Part shown: positions 1-8,592 of the stretch, piece after piece
How positions within the stretch are numbered: position 1 is the first letter of the stretch
How the letters are laid out: each line of letters begins with the position of its first letter
Assembly: GCF_021390245.1 (NCBI RefSeq)
Contig: NZ_JAJUXH010000002.1
Span: forward strand, 372,001 to 436,000
Length of the DNA: 64,000 nt
From: Dyadobacter sp. CY323
GTDB taxonomy: Bacteria; Bacteroidota; Bacteroidia; Cytophagales; Spirosomataceae
Reading direction: 5' to 3'
The notes under the pieces: generated by a model
Seen by the model: the letters and a program-made list of their open reading frames with translations, nothing else
The model's database searches: none
What the model was told of the DNA's origin: nothing
Position numbers and translations under genes: made by a program

Positions 1-2
1 TG

Positions 3-440
3 AATGGTCGCTCGATACCACCTATTTTCCTGGCGAAAGAGTTGACGGATACAACGTTTAATGTAACGATCAAACTCGACAGACTTGAACTGAATAAGAC
101 TTTCGTTCTTGAAAACATTTATTACGATTTGAACAAATACAATATCCGGTCTGATGCTGCGATTGAGCTTGATAAACTGGTACAGATCTTGAAAGATAAT
201 CCAACAATGAAGATTGAATTGAGTTCGCACACGGATGCACGCGCAACAGATGCGTATAACATGACTTTGTCTCAAAACAGGGCCGAGTCAGCGGTTAATT
301 ACCTGAATACAAAAGGAATAGATGCCGACAGGATGGTCGCGAAAGGTTATGGAGAGAGAGAGCTCATTATCCCGAATGCAAAAACAGAGGAAGAGCATCA
401 GCGAAATCGCCGGACAGAATTTACGATCCTAAGTTATTAA
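3..440 (+). CDS. OmpA-family outer-membrane protein, C-terminal fragment (5' end outside window)
   Basis: The reading frame is open to the left edge, so this is the tail of a larger protein. What remains is an OmpA-like peptidoglycan-binding domain: the IYYDLNKYNIR strand-helix start, the ELSSHTDARATDAYN segment (the conserved sHTD/sR region), SQNRAESAVNYL, and the closing RRTEFTIL motif. In Bacteroidetes this domain commonly ends long proteins with TPR, PD40-propeller and carboxypeptidase-regulatory domains (PorE-like). The upstream domains cannot be seen here, so that fuller identity is only inferred. The domain anchors the outer membrane to peptidoglycan. A strong hairpin terminator follows directly, so the gene ends its transcript. 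Confidence 0.85.
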   Translation, partial: NGRSIPPIFLAKELTDTTFNVTIKLDRLELNKTFVLENIYYDLNKYNIRSDAAIELDKLVQILKDNPTMKIELSSHTDARATDAYNMTLSQNRAESAVNYLNTKGIDADRMVAKGYGERELIIPNAKTEEEHQRNRRTEFTILSY

Positions 441-456
441 GTCAGTTACCTTCTGA

Positions 457-493
457 AAGCCGGTTCACGACAAGTTGTGAACCGGCTTTTTTT
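457..493 (+). terminator. Rho-independent terminator after the OmpA-family gene
   Basis: Twelve-base arms (457-468 and 477-488) form a GC-rich hairpin based on AAGCCGGTTCAC with an 8-nt loop, followed by a run of seven T. It lies 17 nt past the stop codon. Confidence 0.85.
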
Positions 494-562
494 ATGCTTC
501 CCTGCCCCGATTTCGTATTATTGCATTTTTTTCCAACAATACATTTACAACGATTTCAATTA

Positions 563-1744
563 ATGGCTCAACGCATTATTTACTGGTTTCGAAATGATTT
601 ACGTCTAAACGACAATGACGCATTGTTAGCGGCAGTCAACTCGTCCGAGGAGATTGTCCCGGTATATGTTTTCGATCCCAGGCAATTTGAAAATACGAAA
701 TTAAAATTCAGAAGAACCGGTGCATTAAGGGCTAAATTTTTGATCGAGTCCGTCGCTGAACTGAGAAACCGGTTGCGGCAAAAAGGCGGAGAGCTGCTGA
801 TCCGCATTGGAGAACCAGAGAAGATTGTCGCACAGATCGCAGAAGATTACAGTGCACAATACGTCTACACCAGCAAAGAAATCGGGCCGGAGGAAACCAG
901 GATCGAATCGTCGCTGAGCAAAAACCTGAAAATTTTCAACGTTGACATCAAGCTTTTCTGGATGGACACATTGGTTCATGCAATGGATTTGCCTTTTCCA
1001 ATATCCAAACTTCCCGCATCTTATAATGATTTCGATCCGCAGATTAGAAAAAATTTGACTGTGAAGGAGGTATCTGCCGAGCCTTTAAAGATTACCCTAC
1101 CGTCAGAATATGAAGCAGGCGCAATACCGTCACTTCCCGCACTGGGAATTGACCCGATCGAAATCTCTAAGTCCGATCAAACGAATTTACATCCTGCGGG
1201 CGGTGAATCAGCCGCACTTTCGGCACTTACTGATTATTTGGGGCAGTTAAATAATGCATATTCTGAATCAGAACCATTAACGGATTCGCGTTTGTCAGAT
1301 TGGCTTTCACTTGGATGTCTGTCGGCCAGATTCATTTATCACGAAGCTTTAAAAAGTCGGAATGGCGAGTTTCAAAACTTAATTGATGACCTTTTAAAAA
1401 GGGATTATTTCCAATGGATCTTGCTTCGGTACGGTCCACGGATATTTAAATTAAGTGGCGTAAAACATGATTTTTCGACACAATGGGCAAAAGACCAAAC
1501 CGTCTTTGACTCATGGGCTCATGGAGAAACCACGGATATTGAATTAAATAAGTGCATGAAAATGCTAAAAGCAAATGGTTTCATAACTGCGAGGGAACGT
1601 CAATTCGCAGCCGATTATCTTGTCAATAACCTTCGGACCAACTGGACATGGGGAGCGATGTTTTTCGAAAGCTGTTTACTGGATTATGAAGTGTCCGTAA
1701 ATTGGGGCAAATGGAATAACATCGCCGGTGTTGGTCATGACTAG
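563..1744 (+). CDS. DASH-type cryptochrome/photolyase, apparently C-terminally shortened
   Basis: The product belongs to the FAD-dependent photolyase/cryptochrome family, which repairs cyclobutane pyrimidine dimers with blue light; the DASH branch prefers single-stranded DNA. Visible signatures are the N-terminal WFRNDLRLNDND motif, the alpha/beta antenna domain (about residues 1-135), and the helical FAD domain (about 190-393) with RDYFQWILLRYG, RERQFAADYLVNNLRTNW and WGKWNNIAGVGHD. The start is placed at ATG 563 because family members begin within a few residues of WFRNDLR; an in-frame ATG at 494 would add an unrelated leader and lies in the preceding terminator region. The protein stops at GVGHD, whereas DASH enzymes normally continue about 35-40 residues. 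Weak remnants are visible in other frames downstream (see findings). Confidence 0.85.
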   Translation: MAQRIIYWFRNDLRLNDNDALLAAVNSSEEIVPVYVFDPRQFENTKLKFRRTGALRAKFLIESVAELRNRLRQKGGELLIRIGEPEKIVAQIAEDYSAQYVYTSKEIGPEETRIESSLSKNLKIFNVDIKLFWMDTLVHAMDLPFPISKLPASYNDFDPQIRKNLTVKEVSAEPLKITLPSEYEAGAIPSLPALGIDPIEISKSDQTNLHPAGGESAALSALTDYLGQLNNAYSESEPLTDSRLSDWLSLGCLSARFIYHEALKSRNGEFQNLIDDLLKRDYFQWILLRYGPRIFKLSGVKHDFSTQWAKDQTVFDSWAHGETTDIELNKCMKMLKANGFITARERQFAADYLVNNLRTNWTWGAMFFESCLLDYEVSVNWGKWNNIAGVGHD

Positions 1745-1835
1745 GAATGTTTTTGTCTTAAAACCCCTCATCCAGGCCATTTTGGAGATAACATCTGCCA
1801 TTCGCCGGTTATGTAGTTTTTCCTGAAGATTTTGC

Positions 1836-1843
1836 TAGCTTTG
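1836..1843 (+). promoter_or_regulatory. Candidate Bacteroidetes -7 box (TAGCTTTG) upstream of lemA-like gene
   Basis: TAGCTTTG is an exact TAnnTTTG match 43 nt before the LemA start. No convincing TTTG at -33 is seen at the usual spacing, so the call rests on the -7 box alone. Confidence 0.35.
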
Positions 1844-1886
1844 GACAACTTTGAACCACATTCATTAACTCTAAACTGAATATAAA

Positions 1887-2468
1887 ATGTCAAAAGGACT
1901 GATTGCAGTTATCGTCGTAGTTCTCATTCTGGGATTCGTTGGCTGCGGTAAATATAATGGCCTGGTAGGTAAAGATGAAGTCGTAAAAGAATCGTGGGCA
2001 AAGGTAGAAAGCCAGTATCAGCGTCGGGCTGATTTGATCCCGAACCTTGTAAGTACAGTAAAAGGTGCCGCTGATTTCGAAAAAAGTACGCTAACCGCCG
2101 TCATCGAGGCGCGTAGCAAGGCAACTCAAACTACCATTAATGCCGATCAGCTCACTCCTGAAAATATCGCTAAATTCCAGGCAGCTCAGGATCAGGTAAG
2201 TAGCTCTCTTTCCAGACTTTTGGTAACTGTTGAAGCATATCCGAATCTAAAAGCAAACCAGAACTTCCTTGAACTTCAGGCGCAATTAGAAGGCACCGAA
2301 AACCGGATAGGTGTAGCAAGAAACGACTTTAATACCGTAGTTAAAGACTACAACCAGGAGGTACGCACCTTCCCTACCAATCTTTTCGCTGGTGTTTTCG
2401 GCTTTTCTCAGAAAGGCTATTTCACAGCAGCGGCTGGTTCTGAAAAAGCCCCATCCGTACAATTCTAG
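1887..2468 (+). CDS. LemA family protein
   Basis: The 193-residue product has an N-terminal hydrophobic stretch (residues 5-20, ending at a cysteine in FVGCGKYN) and then the LemA helical domain: NGLVGKDEVVKESWAKVESQYQRRADLIPNLV, the hallmark QYQRRxDLIPNLV helix of the family. C-terminal residues FGFSQKGYFTA match the usual LemA end. The hydrophobic segment plus VGCG could be a lipobox or a membrane anchor; LemA proteins are normally anchored with the helical bundle outside. The function is unknown. The genes directly downstream encode two TPM-domain proteins, a neighbourhood conserved in many bacteria and suggestive of a shared envelope role. A terminator lies just downstream. Confidence 0.92.
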   Translation: MSKGLIAVIVVVLILGFVGCGKYNGLVGKDEVVKESWAKVESQYQRRADLIPNLVSTVKGAADFEKSTLTAVIEARSKATQTTINADQLTPENIAKFQAAQDQVSSSLSRLLVTVEAYPNLKANQNFLELQAQLEGTENRIGVARNDFNTVVKDYNQEVRTFPTNLFAGVFGFSQKGYFTAAAGSEKAPSVQF

Positions 2469-2475
2469 TCTCTCC

Positions 2476-2511
2476 AATGGTTTCCCGCTCACATCGGGAA
2501 ACCATTTTTTT
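2476..2511 (+). terminator. Rho-independent terminator after LemA gene
   Basis: Perfect 12-bp arms (2476-2487, 2495-2506; AATGGTTTCCCG and its complement) with a 7-nt loop run into seven T. Confidence 0.85.
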
Positions 2512-2541
2512 GACTCTTCCTGTCTCATAATCCAGCAAGCA

Positions 2542-2985
2542 ATGGCAAGTGAACCACTTTTTTTTACAGAAGAGCAACAGCAGAAAATCATTCTTGCTAT
2601 TCAGGAAGCCGAAAAGCAGACATCGGGAGAAGTTAAAGTCCACATCGAAAAAACGTGTCCTGTCAAAGATGTAATGGAAAGGGCAAAAGAAGTTTTCCTT
2701 TTTCTGCATCTGCACGAAACGGCGCAACGAAACGGTGTGCTCTTTTACCTGGCTCACGAGGACCACAAATTTGCGGTACTGGGAGACAAAGGAATCGATG
2801 AAAAAGTGCCGGCTGATTTCTGGAACAGTACAAAAGATCTTCTTCGCCAATATTTCTCAAAGGGACAATTTACCGAAGGTTTAAGCAAAGGAATTGAAGA
2901 AGCCGGAATTCAACTCAAAACACACTTCCCTTACAGCTCCAACGACATCAACGAACTTCCGGATGACATTTCGTTCGGACAATGA
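2542..2985 (+). CDS. TPM-domain protein, cytoplasmic form
   Basis: A 147-residue protein with a single TPM domain (YgcG/DUF477 type), recognised from EEQQQKIILAIQEAEKQTSGEVKVHIEKTC, RNGVLFYLAHEDHKFAVLGDKGIDEKV and FSKGQFTEGLSKGIEEAG. No signal peptide or membrane span is visible, unlike the TPM protein encoded next. The start at ATG 2542 follows the terminator of the LemA gene; the frame is open further upstream but that stretch overlaps lemA and is not conserved-looking. The stop overlaps the next start by 4 nt (ATGA), so the two TPM genes are translationally coupled. TPM domains bind phosphate or support photosystem II repair in plants; the bacterial role is not established. Confidence 0.88.
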   Translation: MASEPLFFTEEQQQKIILAIQEAEKQTSGEVKVHIEKTCPVKDVMERAKEVFLFLHLHETAQRNGVLFYLAHEDHKFAVLGDKGIDEKVPADFWNSTKDLLRQYFSKGQFTEGLSKGIEEAGIQLKTHFPYSSNDINELPDDISFGQ

Positions 2986-3782
2986 ATGCTATGAAGAGAT
3001 TCCTGATTTTCTCGGTTTTGCTGGCTCTTTCACTATTTCGTGTGTGGGCACAGGATATCCCGCCGAAACCCAATCCACCCCGCCTTGTTAACGATTTTGC
3101 GAAACAACTAAACGAAGGCGAAAAGGCACAACTGGAACAAAAACTGGTTGCTTACAATGACTCCACCTCTTCGCAAATCGTCATTGTAATCGTTCCGACA
3201 ACCGGTGATTACCCAATTGCTGATTATGCATTTAAAATAGGGCGCGAATGGGGTGTTGGCCAGAAAGATAAAGACAACGGGATCGTACTTTTATGGGCTC
3301 CGACCGATCGGAAGATCTTTATCAGCACCGGGTATGGAATGGAAGGCGTTATTCCCGATGCCATTGCAAAAAGGATCATTTCACAAGTAATCACACCACG
3401 TTTCAAGGAAGGACAGTTTTATCAGGGATTGAACGACGGTGTCGATACAATCTTTAAATATGCAACCGGCGAGTACAAAGCAGATCCAAAAGATCCGAAA
3501 ACAGATAAAGGCCGCGACGGCTCGTCCTCTCCATTCATCGGATTTGTGGTAGTTTTCATCATTATTATGATTATCATTTTCCGCAATCGCAACAGAGGGA
3601 ACCGTGGTGGCGGAGGATTAGGAAACTTCGGAGGCCCGATATTCTTCCCATACACCACCCATTCTGGAGGGGGAAGTTCATCAGGTAACTGGGGCGGAGG
3701 ATTTGGAGGTGGCAGCGGCGGTGGATTTGGGGGCTTTGGCGGCGGAAGTTTCGGCGGAGGCGGCGCAGGAGGCGATTATTGA
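2982..3782 (+). CDS. TPM-domain membrane protein with glycine-rich tail (YgcG-like)
   Basis: The 266-residue product has a signal peptide (MKRFLIFSVLLALSLFRVWAQ), a TPM domain (about residues 30-160: PRLVNDFAKQLNEGEKAQLEQKL, DKDNGIVLLWAP, STGYGMEGVIPD, FKEGQFYQGLNDGVD), a transmembrane helix (about 184-200, FIGFVVVFIIIMIIIF) and a tail that is almost pure Gly/Ser. This is the standard YgcG layout with an exported TPM domain. The start may be ATG 2982 or ATG 2991; the second gives a more typical signal peptide, the first gives the 4-nt overlap with the upstream gene. It is the last gene of the LemA-TPM-TPM group and is followed by a strong hairpin. Confidence 0.9.
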   Translation: MNAMKRFLIFSVLLALSLFRVWAQDIPPKPNPPRLVNDFAKQLNEGEKAQLEQKLVAYNDSTSSQIVIVIVPTTGDYPIADYAFKIGREWGVGQKDKDNGIVLLWAPTDRKIFISTGYGMEGVIPDAIAKRIISQVITPRFKEGQFYQGLNDGVDTIFKYATGEYKADPKDPKTDKGRDGSSSPFIGFVVVFIIIMIIIFRNRNRGNRGGGGLGNFGGPIFFPYTTHSGGGSSSGNWGGGFGGGSGGGFGGFGGGSFGGGGAGGDY

Positions 3783-3822
3783 TCAGAATTTAGATTTCAA
3801 ATTTCCACGAACTTATAGTTTT

Positions 3823-3868
3823 AAAAGCGATCAGGCTGCACGATATCACTTGCAGCCTGATCGCTTTT
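3823..3868. terminator. Long hairpin terminator, possibly bidirectional
   Basis: An exact 18-bp stem (3823-3840 and 3851-3868) encloses a 10-nt loop. A-rich and T-rich ends flank it on both sides, so it could stop transcription from either strand. Confidence 0.85.
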
Positions 3869-3957
3869 TTGGCTTACTACCCCACCTACTACGTATAGTA
3901 GTGGCATAGTTTTTGAACATATCCATTGAATTTTATCATTTAACCTAAACAATTCAA

Positions 3958-4866
3958 ATGGAAAGGAAAAACAACACCGGACTTTTAGTTGGTTTAATTC
4001 TGATGACAATCATAGCTGCCGTTTTCGGCTATCTGTACTACAATGAACGCACACTTACTGCAAAGCAGGACACGGATCTTCAATCCCGGGTGAACGAACT
4101 CGCAAGTGCGGAGATCAAGCTGGATTCTATTTCAAAACAACTTGACGCGAGAATTGCCGAAGTTCAGGGTTTGGGGGGAGACATCGAAGAACTGCAAAAA
4201 GCCAAAGCCTCACTGGAAAGCGACCGGATCGCACTTCGTAAAGGCAATGCAAACATGAGCAAAAAGGTGAAGGAGTATGAAGACTTCCTGACCAAGAAAG
4301 ATGTTGAAATCGCACAGTTAAGAGAAGAAAATCAGCAGCTGATCAGTCAGAACGAAACACTGGCCCAGGAAAAAACCGAACTGCAAACGACCAAACAAGC
4401 AATCAGCGATTCATTAAGTGGCGCAGTTGCTAAGAATACGGAACTGGAATCCAAGGTAACGATGGCTGCCGCATTACGGGCCCGAAACGTAAAAGTATAT
4501 GCCGTTTCGTCAAAAGGTAAAGTCAGAGAGGGTGAGAATGTAAAGTCAAAACGGGTTGATAAAGTGCGTGTTGATTTTATTCTTGAAAAAAACCCGCTGA
4601 CGATGGCCGATAATAAGACCATTTACCTCCGGATTATCGATCCAAGTGGCGCCACTATTTCTGATACCAAAACAGGTTCCGGAACCTTCGAATATAATGG
4701 CCAGGAGCAGGGTTACACCATTAGTAAAGATGTTGCCTATACCAACAACAACCAGGACGTAAGCATTCTATATGACCGTGATGCTGCTTTTACAAAAGGT
4801 ACATACACCATTGAACTTTATTCCGAAGGTTTTTCCGTTGGCGAAGGAACATTTTCTGTAAAGTAA
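3958..4866 (+). CDS. Membrane-anchored coiled-coil protein of unknown function
   Basis: A 302-residue protein I cannot assign to a named family. An N-terminal membrane helix (about residues 8-27, GLLVGLILMTIIAAVFGYLYY) is followed by a long coiled coil (about 35-170) rich in E/K/Q/L heptads. A compact beta-rich C-terminal domain (about 178-302) contains ARNVKVYAVSSKGKV, DKVRVDFILEKN and KTIYLRIIDPSG and ends in EGTFSVK. The layout suggests an inner-membrane protein projecting a coiled-coil stalk and a beta-domain into the periplasm. Cytophagales genomes often carry such proteins as hypothetical or 'chromosome segregation-like' proteins because of the coiled coil; I see no ATPase motif to support that. 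It appears to be transcribed alone, between two terminators. Confidence 0.85.
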   Translation: MERKNNTGLLVGLILMTIIAAVFGYLYYNERTLTAKQDTDLQSRVNELASAEIKLDSISKQLDARIAEVQGLGGDIEELQKAKASLESDRIALRKGNANMSKKVKEYEDFLTKKDVEIAQLREENQQLISQNETLAQEKTELQTTKQAISDSLSGAVAKNTELESKVTMAAALRARNVKVYAVSSKGKVREGENVKSKRVDKVRVDFILEKNPLTMADNKTIYLRIIDPSGATISDTKTGSGTFEYNGQEQGYTISKDVAYTNNNQDVSILYDRDAAFTKGTYTIELYSEGFSVGEGTFSVK

Positions 4867-4890
4867 TTACATTAAGTTTCAGTTTTTTAC

Positions 4891-4929
4891 GCGGCAGCAG
4901 GGTGTTCAATCCTGCTGCCGCTTTTATTT
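4891..4929 (+). terminator. Rho-independent terminator
   Basis: Eleven-base arms GCGGCAGCAGG (4891-4901) and complement (4911-4921) with a 9-nt loop, followed by TTTTATTTT. Confidence 0.85.
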
Positions 4930-5019
4930 TGGGATTATAGATATTTATTCATAATTCCTATCTTGTCAGTAAAATCATTGACAATTTCGCTGAATAACCA
5001 AATAAAACACTTCTCTTCT

Positions 5020-6510
5020 ATGTCTGCACAAATATCACAGAAACATCCTACCGGCCTGTATGTCTTGTTTTTTGCCGAAATGTGGGAGCGGTTCAGTTAC
5101 TATGGGATGCGGGCAATACTGCTGCTTTTTTTATTAGATAAAGTTCGGGGCGGAATAGGTATGACAGCTGCTGAAGGAGCGGCGATTTATGGGATTTACA
5201 CCGCATCTGTCTACCTGCTGACGCTGCCTGGCGGCTGGCTCGCCGACAATATTCTCGGCCAGAAAAAAGCGATCTGGTATGGCGGGATCATTATAATGTG
5301 CGGACATATCATATTGGCCTTTCCGGCGGGAACGGCCATTTTCTTTTTAGGACTTACCACAGTTGCTGTGGGAACAGGTTTATTGAAACCCAATATCAGC
5401 TCGATCGTCGGAGAACTTTATCCCGAAGGCGGTGCGAGGCGAGATGCTGCATTCTCCATTTTTTATATGGGTATCAACCTGGGCTCCTTCCTTGGGATCG
5501 CCATTGTGGGCTATCTCGGCGAACGTGTCAGCTGGCATATGGGTTTCGGGGCTGCGGCAATCGGCATGTTACTTGGACTGATCGTATTCAAAATCGGCAG
5601 TGCCCGGCATTTAAGAGGAATGGGCGACGTGCCGCCGGCTAAAATCTCAACACCCGAAACTATTGCCCAATCTAGCAGTAATTCAAAACTTGGTTACGGA
5701 CTTGTAGCTCTGCTGATCCTATTCCTGATCATTTTGCAGTACTCCGGCACCATCGATATGACAACCGCACAGGGCCTCGCAAAGGGTGCAGGTGTCATCA
5801 TTGTGACTATTTCCGCATCCTATTTCCTTTACATATTAGTCGCCGGCGGGCTTACCCGCGTGGAACAATATCGGGTACTGGTACTCATTATCCTCTTTCT
5901 GGCAATCTCGCTTTTCTGGGCGGGTTATGAACAGGCCGGTACTTCATTACAAATTTTCGCAGAACGACATACCCAACGAATGATCGGCGGCTGGGAAGTA
6001 CCTTCCAGCTGGTTTCAAAATTTCCAGCCAACATTTGTTCTCCTTTTCGCCCCGGTACTCGCAAGTCTCTGGATCTATCTCTCTTCACGAAATATGAACC
6101 CGTCGATCCCGGTCAAATTTGCTGCCGGGTTGATCCTACTAGGCCTCAGTTTCTTCGTGATGGTCGCTGCTTCCAATATCGCGATCAAAGGTGAGCTGGC
6201 ATCGCCATTATTTCTGACATTCACTTATTTTCTCCATACCATCGGAGAACTATGCGTAAGTCCCGTTGGATTAAGCTCTTATACAAAACTAGCCCCGAAA
6301 CGGTACGTCAGCCAGCTCATGGGGATATGGTTTGTGGGCGCCTCCCTCGGAAATCTGATCGCCGGAATATTTGCAGGCGGTTTTGATGAAGGAAATATCA
6401 TGCAAATGCCCGCATTGTTCAATCAGGTAGCTCTGATTACGACCGCATTCGGCTTTGTACTGCTTATTTTCTGGAAGCCTATTAAAGGCTGGATGGGCGG
6501 GATCAGTTAG
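5020..6510 (+). CDS. POT-family proton-coupled peptide transporter
   Basis: A 496-residue inner-membrane MFS protein of the proton-dependent oligopeptide transporter family, which imports di- and tripeptides with protons. Diagnostic segments are the TM1 motif FFAEMWERFSYYGMRAIL (the ExxERFxYYG proton-coupling motif), TLPGGWLADNILGQKKAI in loop 2-3, GTGLLKPNISSIVGELY, and FSIFYMGINLGSFLG (PTR2 signature). The frame extends upstream, but ATG 5020 gives the normal short N-terminus (MSAQISQKHPTGLYVLFFAEMWE). The M13 peptidase encoded next could supply peptides outside the inner membrane, so the pair may form a peptide-scavenging unit; that is inference from proximity. Confidence 0.93.
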   Translation: MSAQISQKHPTGLYVLFFAEMWERFSYYGMRAILLLFLLDKVRGGIGMTAAEGAAIYGIYTASVYLLTLPGGWLADNILGQKKAIWYGGIIIMCGHIILAFPAGTAIFFLGLTTVAVGTGLLKPNISSIVGELYPEGGARRDAAFSIFYMGINLGSFLGIAIVGYLGERVSWHMGFGAAAIGMLLGLIVFKIGSARHLRGMGDVPPAKISTPETIAQSSSNSKLGYGLVALLILFLIILQYSGTIDMTTAQGLAKGAGVIIVTISASYFLYILVAGGLTRVEQYRVLVLIILFLAISLFWAGYEQAGTSLQIFAERHTQRMIGGWEVPSSWFQNFQPTFVLLFAPVLASLWIYLSSRNMNPSIPVKFAAGLILLGLSFFVMVAASNIAIKGELASPLFLTFTYFLHTIGELCVSPVGLSSYTKLAPKRYVSQLMGIWFVGASLGNLIAGIFAGGFDEGNIMQMPALFNQVALITTAFGFVLLIFWKPIKGWMGGIS

Positions 6511-6549
6511 ATTATCTATTTCAATACTTCAAAAACAACCATTAACATC

Positions 6550-8592
6550 ATGAAAAGAGCCACACTAGGCGTTGCATTACTGCTTATTTCGATGATTACG
6601 GCAAGCTGTAAAAAAGAAAAAGAAGAATCTGCGTCTGAAAAAGTGCCCGGGTTCGACGTCAGCTCACTCGACTCCACGGCAAAAGCCTGTGATGACTTTG
6701 ATACCTACGCCAACGGCGGTTGGAAAAAGAAGAATCCGATACCAGGTACTGAAAGCCGCTGGGGCGCTGGAGGCATTCTGGATAAAGAAAATAAGGAAGT
6801 GAGGCTCAAAGGCATTATCGAAGAAATTACCAGCCTGAAAGACCGTAAAAAAGGAAGCGAAGAACAACAAATCGCCGATTATTATCAGTCCTTTCTGGAT
6901 ACTGCCACCATTGAAAAGCGGGCATTAACCCCATTAAAACCTTACATAGATAAAATAAACGGCGTTTCTTCATTAAAGGATCTGTCGGCCCTGGCGGGAG
7001 AAATGCAGAAAATCGGTGTATCCTCCGTTATCGGCTTTGGAGTGGAAGGCGATTTACGGAACAGTAAGGTCAATGCGCTATATCAGGGCCAGAGCGGACT
7101 TAGCCTGGGTGAAAAAAGTTACTACGAACGCACCGATTCCAGTACTGTGAAAGTGAGGTCGGAATTTGTAAAGCATGTGGATAAAATGGCCGCAATGGCT
7201 GCATTTCCCGAGCCGAAACCCGGACAAACCATTCTGGATTTTGAAACAAAACTCGCCAAACTACAGCTTACAAATGTAGAATTGAGAGATCCTGTGAAGA
7301 CTTATAACAAAATGGCTTTCAAGGATTTTGAAAAACTGACGCCTGATTTTGACCTCAAAACATTTGCAGATAAGCAGGATATTAAGACTGATACAATCAT
7401 TGTTCAAAACAAACAATACCTGCAAAATCTGAATACATTACTGAAAGCAACGCCGATTGCTACCCTGAAACTGTATACCAAATGGAAACTTCTTAGCCGG
7501 TTCGCAGGATTCTTGCCTAAGAACTTCGACCGTGAAGATTTCTATTTCTTCAGTACCGTTATGCGGGGAACCAAGCAGCAGAAACCGAGACTTGAGAGAG
7601 CGATCCGGTCCACCGACGGACTTCTCGGAATGCCTTTGGGTAAGCTGTTTACAAAGAAATATTTCCCAGAGGAAGACAAGAAAAAAGTGTCTGAAATGAT
7701 CGAAAATGTGCGGACGGTTTATGGTGAAAGAATTGATAAACTGACCTGGATGGGTGATTCGACAAAAGCAAAAGCGCACAAAAAACTAAAAGCATTTACT
7801 TACAAAATAGGCTATCCTGACAAATGGAAAGACTATTCATCGATCGAAATCGCACCTGATAAGCTTTTTGAGAATGTGGTCGCCGCTTCTCTTTTTGAGC
7901 ATAAAGAAGGCATTGATAAAATCGGAAAAGAAGTCGATAAAAAAGAATGGCTGATGACGCCGCAAACGGTAAATGCCTATTATAATCCTTTGAACAATGA
8001 GGTGGTATTTCCGGCAGGTATTTTACAACCTCCATTTTACAACCGCGACGCCGACGATGCCATTAATTATGGCGGCATCATTGCGGTGATCGGTCATGAA
8101 TTTACGCATGGTTTCGATGACCAGGGTTCACAGTTTGATGATGAGGGAAATCTTAAAAACTGGTGGACAGCAGCTGATCGCGCGAATTTTGACAAGCTGA
8201 CCAAGAAGTATATCGAGTATTTTAATGCAATCGAGGCATTGCCAGGCTTTAAAATAAACGGTGCATTGACGATCGGGGAAAACGTTGCGGATCTCGGTGG
8301 CCTGACGTTGGCCTATTATGCATTGCAAAAATCGCTGGAAGGCAAACCGGAACCTGCATTGATTGATGGGTTCAACTGGAAACAACGGTTCTTCCTCGGC
8401 TGGGCGCAGGTATGGCACCAGAATATTACCAACCAGGCGTTACAAAATCAAATCCAGACTGATCCGCATTCACCTGCCAAAAACCGTGTCAATGGACCAC
8501 TGCCGCATTTGAAAGAGTTTCAGACGGCTTGGAGCTGCGGCACAGGAAGCAAACTTGCATTGCCCGATTCCGCCCGCGTGGTGATCTGGTAA
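6550..8592 (+). CDS. M13-family metallopeptidase lipoprotein (neprilysin/PepO-like)
   Basis: The 680-residue product is a zinc endopeptidase. It has a lipoprotein signal (MITASCKKEKE, cysteine near residue 20), an N-terminal M13_N domain beginning CDDFDTYANGGWKKKNPIPG, and the catalytic domain with zinc motif HEFTH (His516, Glu517, His520) in GHEFTHGFDDQGSQFD. The third ligand is in GENVADLGGL (Glu577), and the end PDSARVVIW corresponds to the family's usual RVxxW terminus. NAYYNPLNNEVVFPAGILQPPFY is the conserved substrate-cleft segment. It should sit in the periplasm or at the outer membrane and cleave oligopeptides. It follows the peptide transporter by 39 nt and may be co-transcribed. It ends immediately before a convergent regulator gene. 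Confidence 0.94.
   Translation: MKRATLGVALLLISMITASCKKEKEESASEKVPGFDVSSLDSTAKACDDFDTYANGGWKKKNPIPGTESRWGAGGILDKENKEVRLKGIIEEITSLKDRKKGSEEQQIADYYQSFLDTATIEKRALTPLKPYIDKINGVSSLKDLSALAGEMQKIGVSSVIGFGVEGDLRNSKVNALYQGQSGLSLGEKSYYERTDSSTVKVRSEFVKHVDKMAAMAAFPEPKPGQTILDFETKLAKLQLTNVELRDPVKTYNKMAFKDFEKLTPDFDLKTFADKQDIKTDTIIVQNKQYLQNLNTLLKATPIATLKLYTKWKLLSRFAGFLPKNFDREDFYFFSTVMRGTKQQKPRLERAIRSTDGLLGMPLGKLFTKKYFPEEDKKKVSEMIENVRTVYGERIDKLTWMGDSTKAKAHKKLKAFTYKIGYPDKWKDYSSIEIAPDKLFENVVAASLFEHKEGIDKIGKEVDKKEWLMTPQTVNAYYNPLNNEVVFPAGILQPPFYNRDADDAINYGGIIAVIGHEFTHGFDDQGSQFDDEGNLKNWWTAADRANFDKLTKKYIEYFNAIEALPGFKINGALTIGENVADLGGLTLAYYALQKSLEGKPEPALIDGFNWKQRFFLGWAQVWHQNITNQALQNQIQTDPHSPAKNRVNGPLPHLKEFQTAWSCGTGSKLALPDSARVVIW

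Noticed and set aside
494..562. An earlier start for the photolyase at ATG 494
   Set aside because: It lies right at the terminator of the previous gene and adds a leader absent from the family; ATG 563 precedes the conserved WFRNDLR motif.
3650..3782. A tandem DNA repeat in the glycine-rich tail
   Set aside because: The repeats follow Gly/Ser codons of the YgcG-like protein and show no fixed unit.
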